Below are positions 1-8,774 of a stretch of DNA of 64,000 bases, in pieces. Where the stretch lies: positions 1,612,001-1,676,000 of the forward strand of contig OZ271833.1 of NCBI GenBank assembly GCA_965601665.1. The letters are read 5' to 3'. The DNA is from JANQNX01 sp965601665. GTDB lineage: Bacteria; Pseudomonadota; Gammaproteobacteria; Eutrophobiales; Eutrophobiaceae. Position numbers and translations under genes: made by a program. Under the pieces are notes generated by a model, which did no database searches, was not told the DNA's origin, and saw only the letters and a program-made list of their open reading frames with translations. Positions within the stretch are counted from its first letter, which is position 1. Each line of letters begins with the position of its first letter.

Positions 1-1
1 A

Positions 2-505
2 ATTGATATCGCCATCATGGCTAACCCGTTTAACGAAAACGGCATTGCTACTGAAGTATTATACAAGGAGCCATTCGTGGTTGCGTTACCCAAGGGTCAC
101 CAACTGGTGAAGAAGAAAAAGCTGGCCCCTGGCGATCTTGTCAATGACACCATGTTATTGCTGAAAGCAGGCAACTGTTTCCGTGACCAGGTGTTGAAGC
201 TCTGTCCTTCCTGTATCAGCCCGCTGGACAATGAGATGGAAATACAGAAATCGCTCGAAAGCAGTTCGATAGAGACGATTCGCCAAATGGTTGCCGCAGG
301 CGTCGGCATTACGATACTGCCTTCATTATCTATTGAAGACCGCTCAGATTTAAGCAGTATGCTCGAATTTCGCCCGTTTACTAAACCAACGCCCTACCGC
401 GAAATCATCGTCGCCTATCGTAAATCCTATCCCAGGATGAAAGCAGTCGAATTTTTAAAAGACGGCATTAATAGTTGTAAGGCCGAATTCGAAAACCTGC
501 TGTAA
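2..505 (+). CDS. oxyR: OxyR-like LysR-family regulator, C-terminal part (5' truncated by window)
   Basis: This is the C-terminal effector domain of a LysR-type transcription regulator. The reading frame is open to the window edge, so the DNA-binding domain lies outside. The stretch GNCFRDQVLKLC has two cysteines nine positions apart, the same spacing and context as the redox-active pair Cys199/Cys208 of Escherichia coli OxyR. It is followed by the typical GVGITILPSLS segment of LysR effector domains. OxyR senses hydrogen peroxide by forming that disulfide and activates katG and other defence genes. A katG with an OxyR-like operator lies 20 kb downstream. It ends 5 bases before the convergent protease gene. 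The assignment to OxyR rests on the cysteine pair; another LysR regulator is less likely. Confidence 0.82.
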   Translation: MDIAIMANPFNENGIATEVLYKEPFVVALPKGHQLVKKKKLAPGDLVNDTMLLLKAGNCFRDQVLKLCPSCISPLDNEMEIQKSLESSSIETIRQMVAAGVGITILPSLSIEDRSDLSSMLEFRPFTKPTPYREIIVAYRKSYPRMKAVEFLKDGINSCKAEFENLL

Positions 506-510
506 ACATG

Positions 511-1887
511 TTATCGGTTAAGTACCAGGAAGGCCGCGTTATTACCGCGAATAATGCGTAACAGTAACGGCGCTGACAACTTGTCCACGGTCGCCAGGAA
601 TTCCCGCATATTTTTGACGTCTTTCCTGTTCACCGACGTGATAATATCCCCTGCCCTGAGTCCATTCCGCCAGGCAATACTGCCACGTTCAACCTGAATC
701 ACCTGCACACCTGTCATTTGCAAATAGGCGCTACCCTGTTCGAGTTCGGCAACGGTTACGCCTTCCAGTAATTCATTAACTGCGCGTGGGCCGCCACTGG
801 CCATCTGGTTTTCCTGCACATCAACCGAGAGTTTCTTCTCTTTACCATCTCTCAAAATTGTCATGCGCACCTTTTTACCTACCGGTAGCAGGCCAACACG
901 GTTACGCAGATCGTTTGCATTTCGAATTGTTTTATCATCAACAGTTAACACAATGTCACCGGTTTGCAAGCCCGCCTTGTCTGCCGGTGAATCAGGTAGC
1001 ACTTGGTTAATGATTGCGCCGGTTTGACGCTTAAGACCGAAGGCCTCGGCGAGTTCCGGGCTGATATCCTGCAGGCTGACACCAAGAAATGCACGTTTGA
1101 CCTCGCCGGTCTCCAGTATTTGTTCCATTATTTGTAACGCCAGGTTAATCGGTATAGCAAAGCCAATGCCGATGTTGCCACCTGACTGTGAAAAAATAGC
1201 GGTGTTAATACCGACAAGTTCACCACGAAGGGTCACCAACGCACCGCCTGAGTTTCCTGGGTTAATGGAAGCGTCGGTCTGGATAAAGTCTTCATAGCCT
1301 TCTATACCAAGACCACTACGCCCAAGCGCGCTGATAATACCCGACGTTACTGTCTGACCGAGTCCAAACGGATTACCAATGGCGACAACAAAGTCACCGA
1401 CATCAATCTCGTCTGAATCCGTTGTCGAAATAGCCGTTAAATTATCGGCAGGCACTTTTATAACGGCAACGTCCGTTTCCGGATCGGAACCCACTACCTC
1501 TGCCTCGAGTTGACGTCCGTCCCTTAACGTTACCTTAATCTGATCGGCATTGGCGATCACATGATTATTTGTCAGGATTAGTCCCCGTTCGGCATCAACG
1601 ATGACACCGGAACCGAGGCTGCTGGTTTTTCTTTCAACGGGCTGATCTGGAACACCAAAAAAACGCCTGAAAAATGGATCGGCAAACAGTGGATTCAAGT
1701 TTTGCCGGATGCGGCCCTCTGTTGCGATATTAACGACAGCCGGTCTTACCTTATCCAGCATCGGGGCGAGGCTGGGTAACTCCTTGTCATCTACCTGTAG
1801 CGGGAGTGCCGCATGCGCGAACGGCGCGAGTAGCGATAACGTGACGAGGAAAAATCTGGCAAATCTAGTCATAAAACCGTTGTACAT
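511..1887 (-). CDS. degQ: DegQ/HtrA-type periplasmic serine protease with two PDZ domains
   Basis: Periplasmic quality-control protease and chaperone of the HtrA family, 458 residues. The N-terminus is a signal peptide (hydrophobic residues about 10-25, AHA before the likely cleavage site). The trypsin-like domain has the triad His109 (TNNHV), Asp139 (PETDVAV) and Ser213 (NPGNSGGAL). Two PDZ domains follow, at about 260-350 and 370-455. The loop before the catalytic core is short and lacks the long cysteine-bearing insertion of DegP; with two PDZ domains this favours DegQ (or MucD) over DegP or DegS. The start at 1887 is supported by AGGAAG nine bases upstream. It converges on the oxyR-like gene. 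Confidence 0.93.
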   Translation of the reverse strand: MYNGFMTRFARFFLVTLSLLAPFAHAALPLQVDDKELPSLAPMLDKVRPAVVNIATEGRIRQNLNPLFADPFFRRFFGVPDQPVERKTSSLGSGVIVDAERGLILTNNHVIANADQIKVTLRDGRQLEAEVVGSDPETDVAVIKVPADNLTAISTTDSDEIDVGDFVVAIGNPFGLGQTVTSGIISALGRSGLGIEGYEDFIQTDASINPGNSGGALVTLRGELVGINTAIFSQSGGNIGIGFAIPINLALQIMEQILETGEVKRAFLGVSLQDISPELAEAFGLKRQTGAIINQVLPDSPADKAGLQTGDIVLTVDDKTIRNANDLRNRVGLLPVGKKVRMTILRDGKEKKLSVDVQENQMASGGPRAVNELLEGVTVAELEQGSAYLQMTGVQVIQVERGSIAWRNGLRAGDIITSVNRKDVKNMREFLATVDKLSAPLLLRIIRGNNAAFLVLNR

Positions 1888-1968
1888 TTTTTCAAGCTTC
1901 CTGGATTAAACGAATAATTTAGGAACTGTAGCTATCAAAAAGTTCCCGTGAAGCAAAGTGCGATGACA

Positions 1969-1995
1969 ATAAAAAAGGCGGGTCAATGACCCGCC
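1969..1995 (-). terminator. Rho-independent terminator of hsp20
   Basis: Perfect 8-bp stem GGCGGGTC/GACCCGCC (1977-1984 with 1988-1995) around a 3-base loop. On the minus strand it is followed by a run of six T (1976-1971). It sits 18 bases after the hsp20 stop codon. Confidence 0.9.
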
Positions 1996-2012
1996 TTGTT
2001 GGTTGCTGGTGC

Positions 2013-2468
2013 CTAGCCTTTTACTTCGATGCGCCTTGGCTGCACTTTTTCATGCTTGGGCAAGGACACGGTTAGCACGCCATCTTTACCGGTAGCTTGA
2101 ATGCGCTCTGCGTCGGCAGAATCCGGCAGGCTGAAGCGACGGTAAAAAGTACCGCTAACACGTTCCACACGCTTGTAACCTTCTTTTTCCTCGGTCGCCT
2201 CGGATGTTCGCTCACCCTTGATAGTCAGGACACCGTTTTCCATGGTGATCTCAATATTCTTAGGATCAACACCCGGCAGATCTGCCGTAATCAGAAAACG
2301 ATCGGCTTCTTCCTTGATATCCACAGCCGGACGCCAATGACTGGTAACGATGTTGGAAGCATCATTATCGCCATTTGTTGCCAGCGGCTGATCAGCATAA
2401 CCCATCCTGTTCAACTGCTGTTGAAAACGATCCAGTAAACTCCAGGGTTCGTAATTTGAAAGACTCAT
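2013..2468 (-). CDS. Hsp20-family small heat-shock protein
   Basis: ATP-independent holdase chaperone of about 151 residues that binds unfolding proteins in the cytoplasm. The alpha-crystallin domain spans roughly residues 45-140: it opens with a WRPAVDIKEE motif, has DLPGV and GVLTIKGER strands, and ends with the A-x-x-x-x-G-V-L-x-V signature (TGKDGVLTVSLPK). A short C-terminal tail carries an IEV motif resembling the I-x-I/V anchor. I chose the ATG at 2468 because GGAGG lies eight bases upstream; an in-frame start 15 bases further out has no such site. It is a single gene ending in a strong terminator. Family assignment is secure; which paralogue it represents is not. Confidence 0.95.
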   Translation of the reverse strand: MSLSNYEPWSLLDRFQQQLNRMGYADQPLATNGDNDASNIVTSHWRPAVDIKEEADRFLITADLPGVDPKNIEITMENGVLTIKGERTSEATEEKEGYKRVERVSGTFYRRFSLPDSADAERIQATGKDGVLTVSLPKHEKVQPRRIEVKG

Positions 2469-2564
2469 GTTCATTACCTCCACAAATTAAGTTCGATGTC
2501 GTCTTTATCGACTTAATAAAAAAGTGGGGTCGACGGGTTTTTTTTCAAGTACCCGGAAAAAGAA

Positions 2565-3212
2565 CTAGATGCGGTAGGCCGTTTTTTTCATTATCTGTGA
2601 GGTCATCGCCATCAAATCACGAACCGGTCGCGGTAATCGATGACCACCAGCCGTCTCGGCTGTGTCAGCATGGTGGGCTTCGTCTTTCTGCATTTGTACC
2701 AGGATGGCCCGGGTCTTTTCATCCTGACATGGTAATTGTTGCAAGTGTTCTTGCAGGTGGTCGACAACCTGGTGTTCCGTCTCTGCGAGAAAACCCAGGT
2801 TCCAGCGGTCACCGAAGCTGCCCGCGAGTAAGCCAATGGAGAATGAGCCAACGAACCACACCGGTTCCAGATAACTGGTGTGGCTGCCAAGCTCGTTCAG
2901 TCGGGTCTCACACCAGTGCAAATGGTCGCTCTCTTCCTCGGCCGATTCCTGCATGGCCTGCCGCAGCGCCGGATCTCTGGCAGCCACTGCCTGGGCCTTA
3001 TAGAGTGCCTGCGCTGCGATTTCGCCCGCGTGGTTGACCCGCATCAGACCGGCAATATGCCGTTTTTCCTCGCTGGACAGTGTCGATTCCGCTATTTCTT
3101 TAGCGGGATACTGGCGAAACACCCGTTTTTTCTGAGGTTTTTCTATTTTTTTCAAGCGCTTATCGAACCCGATAATCACCTGGTCGAAGAAGCTGAAACG
3201 TCTTTTTTCCAT
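2565..3212 (-). CDS. coq7: Coq7-type 2-polyprenyl-3-methyl-6-methoxy-1,4-benzoquinol hydroxylase
   Basis: Di-iron monooxygenase of ubiquinone biosynthesis that hydroxylates C6 of the demethoxyubiquinol ring at the inner membrane. The 215-residue protein has all six expected ligands: Glu64 in the RVNHAGE motif, Glu94 and His97 (ExxH), Glu146, and Glu178 and His181 (second ExxH). Length and motif order match gammaproteobacterial Coq7/UbiF-replacing enzymes. It marks the organism as a ubiquinone user. A second, divergent member of the family is encoded at 63075-63644. It is transcribed towards hsp20 and away from rplM. Confidence 0.96.
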   Translation of the reverse strand: MEKRRFSFFDQVIIGFDKRLKKIEKPQKKRVFRQYPAKEIAESTLSSEEKRHIAGLMRVNHAGEIAAQALYKAQAVAARDPALRQAMQESAEEESDHLHWCETRLNELGSHTSYLEPVWFVGSFSIGLLAGSFGDRWNLGFLAETEHQVVDHLQEHLQQLPCQDEKTRAILVQMQKDEAHHADTAETAGGHRLPRPVRDLMAMTSQIMKKTAYRI

Positions 3213-3327
3213 AATTTCTTATACATTAACTACATACTTACTATATATATGTCTCTATGCGGGTGGAAGTAGTTCGGCCTGTCTGGAGAAGAGCCAATAA
3301 TACCGGTGTTTTCAGAACCCGATCGTG

Positions 3328-3356
3328 TTGACAGCAATTGGGTCTATCCGTACTAT
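3328..3356 (+). promoter_or_regulatory. Sigma-70-type promoter of rplM-rpsI
   Basis: A perfect -35 box TTGACA (3328-3333), a 17-base spacer and a -10 box TACTAT (3351-3356; four of six matches). The predicted start of transcription is near 3363, giving a leader of about 40 bases before rplM. The transcription start is inferred. Confidence 0.7.
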
Positions 3357-3401
3357 TCCCCCTCTTTTTTTCAGGGTAACCCCTTTTCTCAGGATTAAGT
3401 G

Positions 3402-3830
3402 ATGAAAACCTTTACTGCAAAACCCGCTGAGGTCAAACAAGACTGGTATGTGATTGATGCGACAGGAAAAACGTTGGGTCGCCTGGCCACTGAGATTGCC
3501 CGCCGCCTGCGTGGCAAGCATAAGCCAGAATACACACCACACGTCGATACCGGTGATTACATCGTCGTTATCAATGCCAAAGACGTTCGCGTAAGCGGTA
3601 ACAAGCCTACTGACAAGGTCTACCATCACCACACTGGCTACCCGGGTGGCATCAAATCCATCACGTTTGAAAAGCAGATTGCGAAAAAACCTGAAAAAGT
3701 TATCGAAACCGCGGTAAAAGGCATGTTACCCAAAGGTCCACTGGGCCGCGCCATGTACCGCAAATTAAAGGTTTATCCTGGTGCCAACCATAATCATTCG
3801 GCACAGCAACCGCAGGTTCTGGAGATTTAA
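3402..3830 (+). CDS. rplM: 50S ribosomal protein L13
   Basis: Component of the large ribosomal subunit, 142 residues, very similar in motif content to gammaproteobacterial L13: MKTFTAKP start, DATGKTLGRLA, RRLRGKHK, HVDTGDYI, the GMLPKGPLGR segment and the NHSAQQPQ end. The start is the ATG at 3402; a GTG directly before it would add one residue and is unlikely. It forms an operon with rpsI three bases downstream. A sigma-70-type promoter lies about 45 bases upstream and a terminator follows rpsI. Confidence 0.99.
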   Translation: MKTFTAKPAEVKQDWYVIDATGKTLGRLATEIARRLRGKHKPEYTPHVDTGDYIVVINAKDVRVSGNKPTDKVYHHHTGYPGGIKSITFEKQIAKKPEKVIETAVKGMLPKGPLGRAMYRKLKVYPGANHNHSAQQPQVLEI

Positions 3831-3833
3831 TGC

Positions 3834-4226
3834 ATGTCTGAACAAGTTTATTACAGCACCGGCCGACGCAAGAACGCGTCAGCGCGCGTTTACCTGAAAC
3901 GCGGCAGTGGTCAAATCACTATTAATAAGAAATCACTGGAAGATTATTTCGGTCGTGAAACCGGCCAGATGATGGTTCGCCAACCGCTGGAAACAGTTGA
4001 ATTGACCGACCAGTTTGACTTTGACATTACCGTCACTGGTGGTGGTATCACTGGTCAGGCAGGTGCGATTCGCCACGGTATTACCCGTGCGCTAATTGAA
4101 TACGATGAGACCTTACGTAAACCATTACGTGTTGCCGGTTTTGTTACTCGTGATGCACGTGAAGTAGAACGTAAGAAAGTGGGCCTGCACAAAGCGCGCA
4201 AGCGTCCACAATTCTCAAAACGTTAA
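3834..4226 (+). CDS. rpsI: 30S ribosomal protein S9
   Basis: Small-subunit ribosomal protein of 130 residues whose C-terminal tail reaches the P-site tRNA. It has the TGRRKNASARV start, the GGGITGQAGAIRHGI core and the conserved basic end KARKRPQFSKR. It follows rplM with only three bases between them, the usual bacterial operon order, and is followed by a Rho-independent terminator. Confidence 0.99.
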   Translation: MSEQVYYSTGRRKNASARVYLKRGSGQITINKKSLEDYFGRETGQMMVRQPLETVELTDQFDFDITVTGGGITGQAGAIRHGITRALIEYDETLRKPLRVAGFVTRDAREVERKKVGLHKARKRPQFSKR

Positions 4227-4253
4227 GGATTTATTCTTCTTCCTTGACGCTAC

Positions 4254-4281
4254 AAAAAAGAGGGGCCACCCTCTTTTTTTT
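4254..4281 (+). terminator. Rho-independent terminator of rplM-rpsI
   Basis: GAGGG/CCCTC stem with a 4-base loop GCCA (4260-4273), extended by a run of A before it and a run of eight T after it. It lies 28 bases after the rpsI stop codon and just before the tRNA gene. The A and T flanks could also allow some termination in the opposite direction. Confidence 0.92.
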
Positions 4282-4293
4282 GCGAAAAAATCT

Positions 4294-4367
4294 TGGGGGT
4301 TCGTCTAATGGTAGGACTACGGACTCTGACTCCGTCAGTAGAGGTTCGAATCCTCTACCCCCAGCCA
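4294..4367 (+). tRNA. tRNA-Gln (anticodon CTG)
   Basis: A 74-base cloverleaf can be drawn by hand. The acceptor stem is TGGGGGT/ACCCCCA, the D stem GTCT/GGAC, and the anticodon stem ACGGA/TCCGT with loop CTCTGAC, so the anticodon is CTG. The T arm is AGAGG/CCTCT with TTCGAAT. The discriminator is G and the 3' CCA is encoded. It lies 12 bases after the rpsI terminator, so it must have its own promoter or rely on read-through. Confidence 0.97.
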
Positions 4368-4403
4368 TGCATCACAAAAAAGTTTTAACCCTTTTGTTCA
4401 GTT

Positions 4404-6095
4404 TTATTTCTCCAACACATAATCGCCCGGGGCCTGTGCAAGCACCGGGTATTGTTGGCTACCAACAGTCGGCACAGCTGTTTCGGAGCCACATTGTTCA
4501 TCTAGCCATACAGCCCAATCTTCCCACCAGGAACCGGGTTGCTTTTTGACTGAGGCCTCCCATTTATCCGGATCTTTCTGACCGGTAGCATCACCGACCC
4601 AGTAACGACGTTTTGAAGATTGATTGGGCGGGTTGATGATACCCATGATGTGACCAGAGGTGGCGAGTATATAACGCACCGGTGCATTGATTAGTCCTGC
4701 AATCTTGAAGGTCTCTTTCCATGGTGCAATATGATCCTGTTCGGTGCCAACGGCATACAAGGGTTGGGTGATGTTGCCAAGATCAATGGACCTTTTATTC
4801 ATTTTAAGGGCATTCGGTTTGATCAATTTGTTATTAAGGTACATCTCACGCAGGTAAAAACTATGCATCTTCGCTGGCAGGCGTGTACAGTCGGTGTTCC
4901 AGAACAGCACATCCAGCGGAGGAGGAGATGCACCATAGAGATAACTCTGCATGACATAACGCCAGATTAGACTGTTTGGCCGCAACATACGGAAAGATAA
5001 TCCCATGTCATTGCCATCGAGATAGCCATCGGCCTCCATTTTTTCTTCCAGCCACTTGAGGCTCGACTCATCAATGAAAACTTCAATGTCACCAGGATTT
5101 TCAAAATCGACCAATGTCGTTAACAGGGTCCAGCTTGCTATCGGCGGTTCTTCTTTAGCCTGGTTTAACCACGCCATGAGCATGGTTAACAAGGTACCGC
5201 CAATACAATACCCCACAGCATGGACCTGTTGCTGACCAGTAATATCGCGGATTACATCGATAGCTGTTAACGCACCCCTGAAAATATAATCTTCAAAATT
5301 CGTGTCGCGTAAATCACTTCCAGGGTTTTTCCAACTGGTAATAAACACCGTAAAACCGCGATCAACCAGGAATTGCACCAGGCTTTTATCTGCTGCCAGA
5401 TCAAAAATGTAATATTTGTTGATCCAGGGTGAAATGATGAAAACAGGTAACGCATGTACCGTGTCTGTGGTCGGTGTGTATTGAATGAGTTCAAGCAGTT
5501 CGTTACGGAATACAACTTTACCATCTGTGGTGGCAATATCCTTGCCTACGGTAAATGCTTCCGGGTCGACCATACTGATATTTTTGTTATCAAAATCTTT
5601 CAACCACAGATCAAAACCGTTACGCAGGCTTTGCCCGCCACTCATAAAAAATTTCAGTTGCGCCAGTGGATTGGTCCAAAAGAAGTTGCTGGGACTCATG
5701 GCATCTACGGCATGTCGTGTCCAGAAGGCAGCACGTCGTTTGGTCTTTTCATCAACGTCCGGTGTGTTGAACACAGCATCGACCAGCCAGTGACCATAGA
5801 CCAGGTACATTTCCTTTAGCATGTCAAACCAGGGATTCTCTATCCAGGCAGAAGCCTTAAAGCGTTCGTCGTATTTAACAGGGGGGATCATGTCATCCAC
5901 AGACATACCGCTGGAGCGATTGAACGCTTGTTGCCATAACTCGTAACTGCTGTTAATCAAGTGTTGCACTTCACTGTTAAGATGTTCCGGGTGCTGCAAC
6001 CATCTCGCCTGTACAGTAGAAAGCGATTTCATTACACCAAAGGGGTCAACCTGCCCCATGATGCGCTCAAAAGGATTTGTTTCGGTAGGCTTCAT
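4404..6095 (-). CDS. phaC: Class I poly(3-hydroxyalkanoate) synthase
   Basis: Polymerises (R)-3-hydroxyacyl-CoA into the storage polyester PHA at the granule surface. At 563 residues it has the class I size, with an N-terminal domain (about 1-190) and an alpha/beta-hydrolase core. The lipase-like box is GYCIGG with nucleophile Cys297. Asp454 (GTEQDH) and His482 (ATSGH) complete the triad; the 28-residue Asp-His spacing equals that of the Cupriavidus necator enzyme. The usual partners phaA, phaB and phasin genes are not beside it. The MaoC-like hydratase at 15248 could supply (R)-hydroxyacyl-CoA, but that is inference. It is divergent from the DUF2269 gene. Confidence 0.95.
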   Translation of the reverse strand: MKPTETNPFERIMGQVDPFGVMKSLSTVQARWLQHPEHLNSEVQHLINSSYELWQQAFNRSSGMSVDDMIPPVKYDERFKASAWIENPWFDMLKEMYLVYGHWLVDAVFNTPDVDEKTKRRAAFWTRHAVDAMSPSNFFWTNPLAQLKFFMSGGQSLRNGFDLWLKDFDNKNISMVDPEAFTVGKDIATTDGKVVFRNELLELIQYTPTTDTVHALPVFIISPWINKYYIFDLAADKSLVQFLVDRGFTVFITSWKNPGSDLRDTNFEDYIFRGALTAIDVIRDITGQQQVHAVGYCIGGTLLTMLMAWLNQAKEEPPIASWTLLTTLVDFENPGDIEVFIDESSLKWLEEKMEADGYLDGNDMGLSFRMLRPNSLIWRYVMQSYLYGASPPPLDVLFWNTDCTRLPAKMHSFYLREMYLNNKLIKPNALKMNKRSIDLGNITQPLYAVGTEQDHIAPWKETFKIAGLINAPVRYILATSGHIMGIINPPNQSSKRRYWVGDATGQKDPDKWEASVKKQPGSWWEDWAVWLDEQCGSETAVPTVGSQQYPVLAQAPGDYVLEK

Positions 6096-6197
6096 TACAA
6101 TGTCAGGTTTATTCTTTATCCTAAAACGAATGAATTAGCAGTATTATACTATGAAATAGTTTGAACTGTAGCTAATGAAGCAATAAAGATTTTATCG

Positions 6198-6656
6198 ATG
6201 TACGAAATTGCCAAATTTCTCCATATTACCGGCGTGGCGATGTTGATGGGTAACATTACCGTTACCGCAATCTGGAAGTTCTATGCTGACCGTGACGGAC
6301 GCCCGCCTGTCCTGGCTTTTGCACAGAAGCTTGTGACCTATACCGACTGGTCAATGACCGTCTGGGGAGTCATTTTAATTATGGGCGGTGGTTATTACAT
6401 GGTGGCAGCAGCAGATTTTTCGTTAACGGTGAGTTGGCTACTCTGGAGCCAGATTCTATTTGTTATGGCGGGATTGATCTGGCTAATCTTTATCGTTCCA
6501 ATCCAGATAAAACAGTCTCGCCTGGCAAAATCATTTAAGACAGATGATGTCGGCGATGAATACCGGGCGCTATCGAGGCGCTGGCTAACCTGGGGTTTGA
6601 TTAGCACGGTGCCCCTCGTCATCGCGACCTGGTTAATGGTTTCAAGACCGACGTAA
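6198..6656 (+). CDS. DUF2269-family integral membrane protein
   Basis: A 152-residue inner-membrane protein of unknown function. Four hydrophobic segments are visible, at about residues 5-27, 50-70, 77-101 and 130-149. The N-terminal FLHITGVAMLMGN motif, with a histidine near the membrane face, is typical of DUF2269 proteins. A basic cytoplasmic loop lies between the third and fourth segments. It is divergent from phaC over a 102-base gap and converges on the small coiled-coil gene at 6706. No function can be given beyond family membership. Confidence 0.78.
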   Translation: MYEIAKFLHITGVAMLMGNITVTAIWKFYADRDGRPPVLAFAQKLVTYTDWSMTVWGVILIMGGGYYMVAAADFSLTVSWLLWSQILFVMAGLIWLIFIVPIQIKQSRLAKSFKTDDVGDEYRALSRRWLTWGLISTVPLVIATWLMVSRPT

Positions 6657-6705
6657 GCCCACATGCAAACAGCTGCTCACACCGCCAGGAAAACACTGGT
6701 GACTA

Positions 6706-6951
6706 TTACTGGTCGATCTCCTTTTGTATTTTCTCGCTTTTCTTACGGTAAACGGCTACCGCTTCCAGTTTCTTGTTAATACGCTTCTTTTCCTCGTCTG
6801 TTTTCGCTGATTTAAGTTCCTGCTTCAGCTTCTGTTCCTTTTTGACAAGTGTCTGTCGTATTTTTTCAAATTCATCCGCGCTCTCACGCTTTTCTTTGGT
6901 GCCGAGCGAAAAGAAATCTGATGCGAGTTTAAGCAGTTTTTTCTGTTTCAT
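6706..6951 (-). CDS. Small highly charged coiled-coil protein
   Basis: An 81-residue protein, rich in Lys and Glu, with heptad-like repeats through most of its length (about 20-80). It has no signal peptide or membrane segment. Its start codon overlaps the stop codon of the Na/Pi cotransporter gene by four bases (ATGA), so the two are probably translationally coupled. I do not recognise a family. The coupling suggests a cytoplasmic accessory for the transporter, whose C-terminal PhoU-like domain is also helical; that is inference. Confidence 0.7.
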   Translation of the reverse strand: MKQKKLLKLASDFFSLGTKEKRESADEFEKIRQTLVKKEQKLKQELKSAKTDEEKKRINKKLEAVAVYRKKSEKIQKEIDQ

Positions 6952-8774
6952 TGCGACTGTTTGGGTGTTTCATCAACCTGCTCGTTAATTTCGGTTATCT
7001 CTTCTTCGTCGAGCTGCATTTGTTTATCAAGATCTGAAAGTAACTTGCTATGCCTGACAAAAAGTGTTTCACCAATCTGCATCAATTTCTGGCTCATGCT
7101 GTAAACATAGGATTTATCATTCATCAGGGAAATGCCCATTTCAGCACTGATTTCTCCAGAGCGAATCAGATGGTCAATATGTTGACTCTGTTCATCAAGC
7201 ATGGATTCATAATCAATTTTCAGCTCATCAATCATCAAAGAGTGTAACTCTGACGTATCGGCCCTGCGTATCTCGTCCAGTCTGCGCAGGATGCCAGCAA
7301 TGTAAAAACGAAATAAATTATATTGATCTTTTATGGCAATATTATGACCTTTGCTGTATCGATTCAGGTTTTTTTGCAGGTGCTTCAGGTCCTTGATTGC
7401 CTCAACCATGTACTGGTTAGCCCGTCGCAACCAGTGAATTTCGCCGGATTGTTCGGATTCCCAGCCAAATTCGGCCTTGCTTAAATAACCGATAATCTCA
7501 CCATAGATGCCCTTGATTTTTATATTGTAATAATTATCAATATCGAAAATGTCGCTGGTTTTCCTTTGTTTAATTAACTCTTCAAGATCAAGATTGCTAT
7601 CCATTAATTCATCGGGTTTTACCTGGATACCATGCGCGAATAAATCTACCGTGTTATCCCACATATGTAGTGTTTCGTTACGAATCGCTTCCGTTGCCGT
7701 ATCAGGATACGCAAGTGTTGACTCGTTTAAATAGCGTGCCTTGCTACGCGATACCGCTTCTTCCGTAAAGAACCTTTGAAGTAGATTTGCCAGATACTGC
7801 AACAAAGGTACCATGACAATAACGCCAAGCAGATTAAACAGCGTATGGAACACGGCCAGTTTGAGTGTAAAGTCCTGTGCATCTATACCCGAATAGGTGC
7901 TTATCAATTCGACCAGTTGCAACAGGTAGTCCAGCAGCGCAATCGCCAGCAGCCCCGTGACCAGGTTGAACACCAGGTGTGCCGCGGCGAGCTGCTTGCC
8001 CTGGTAATTGGAACTGAGTGATCCAAGGATAGCGGTTATCGTCGTGCCCACGTTGGCGCCAATGGCGATTGCCAGGGCGTTTTCATAACTCAACTGTCCA
8101 CTTGCGAGGGCCGTGATCGTGATAACTAATGTGGCATGGCTTGATTGCATGATGACCGTGGCCACAATCCCGACAAGGGCATAAACCATTAAACCGGCCA
8201 TACCGCCGATAGCAAATTGCGTCAGGTCGATGGCATCCTTGAAGGTTTCAAAGCCTTCTTTCATATAATGGATACCGAGAAACAGAAAGCCAAGCCCGGC
8301 AAGCACATAGCCGAGGCCGTTGAGTGTTTTGGATTTCTGAAAAATCAGCACAATACCAAAAACCAGTATAGGCATTGCATAGGCCGATATTTTTACCTTC
8401 AGACCAAAGCCTGCAACCAGCCAGGCGCCCGTGGTCGTACCCAGATTGGATCCAAAGATAATCCCCATGCCCTGGGTGAGTCCGATCAGGCCGGCACTGA
8501 GAAACGAAATGGTAATCACTGAAACCAGCGAACTGGATTGCAGGATACTGGTTGAGACGACACCAAAAGACAAGCTTTTCCAGAGTCGATCTGTAGAACG
8601 TGCCAGGATACGTTCCAGCACACCACCGGAAAACACCTTGAAGCCGTTTTCAAGCGAAAGCATACCAAACATAAAAATAGCGACGCCTGCTGAAATCGTC
8701 TTGAACTCGGGACTGATCCAGAAACCCCAGCCAAGAATGATAAAGATGAAGGGTAAGATTGTTTTTCTTAGCAT
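6948..8774 (-). CDS. Na/Pi cotransporter family protein with PhoU-like C-terminal domain
   Basis: Predicted sodium-coupled phosphate carrier of 608 residues. The N-terminal half (about 1-330) has two inverted repeats of hydrophobic segments, each with the family's QSSS/QSSHA signature (STSILQSSSLVSVI and VIMQSSHATLVITI) and a GANVGTT/GSNLGTT motif. The C-terminal half (about 350-590) is helical and resembles PhoU, the usual arrangement in bacterial NptA/YjbB-like proteins. Such proteins may export or import phosphate; the direction cannot be told here. It is followed by a coupled coiled-coil gene and no pst or phoU genes are adjacent. Confidence 0.9.
   Translation of the reverse strand: MLRKTILPFIFIILGWGFWISPEFKTISAGVAIFMFGMLSLENGFKVFSGGVLERILARSTDRLWKSLSFGVVSTSILQSSSLVSVITISFLSAGLIGLTQGMGIIFGSNLGTTTGAWLVAGFGLKVKISAYAMPILVFGIVLIFQKSKTLNGLGYVLAGLGFLFLGIHYMKEGFETFKDAIDLTQFAIGGMAGLMVYALVGIVATVIMQSSHATLVITITALASGQLSYENALAIAIGANVGTTITAILGSLSSNYQGKQLAAAHLVFNLVTGLLAIALLDYLLQLVELISTYSGIDAQDFTLKLAVFHTLFNLLGVIVMVPLLQYLANLLQRFFTEEAVSRSKARYLNESTLAYPDTATEAIRNETLHMWDNTVDLFAHGIQVKPDELMDSNLDLEELIKQRKTSDIFDIDNYYNIKIKGIYGEIIGYLSKAEFGWESEQSGEIHWLRRANQYMVEAIKDLKHLQKNLNRYSKGHNIAIKDQYNLFRFYIAGILRRLDEIRRADTSELHSLMIDELKIDYESMLDEQSQHIDHLIRSGEISAEMGISLMNDKSYVYSMSQKLMQIGETLFVRHSKLLSDLDKQMQLDEEEITEINEQVDETPKQSQ

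Noticed and set aside
2375..3037. 220-residue plus-strand frame antisense to coq7
   Set aside because: It lies wholly over the coq7 and hsp20 genes, whose motifs are clear; its product is Arg/Pro-rich and has no domain.
4244..4549. 101-residue frame running through the terminator and tRNA-Gln
   Set aside because: It crosses a terminator and a clear tRNA gene, so it is not coding.
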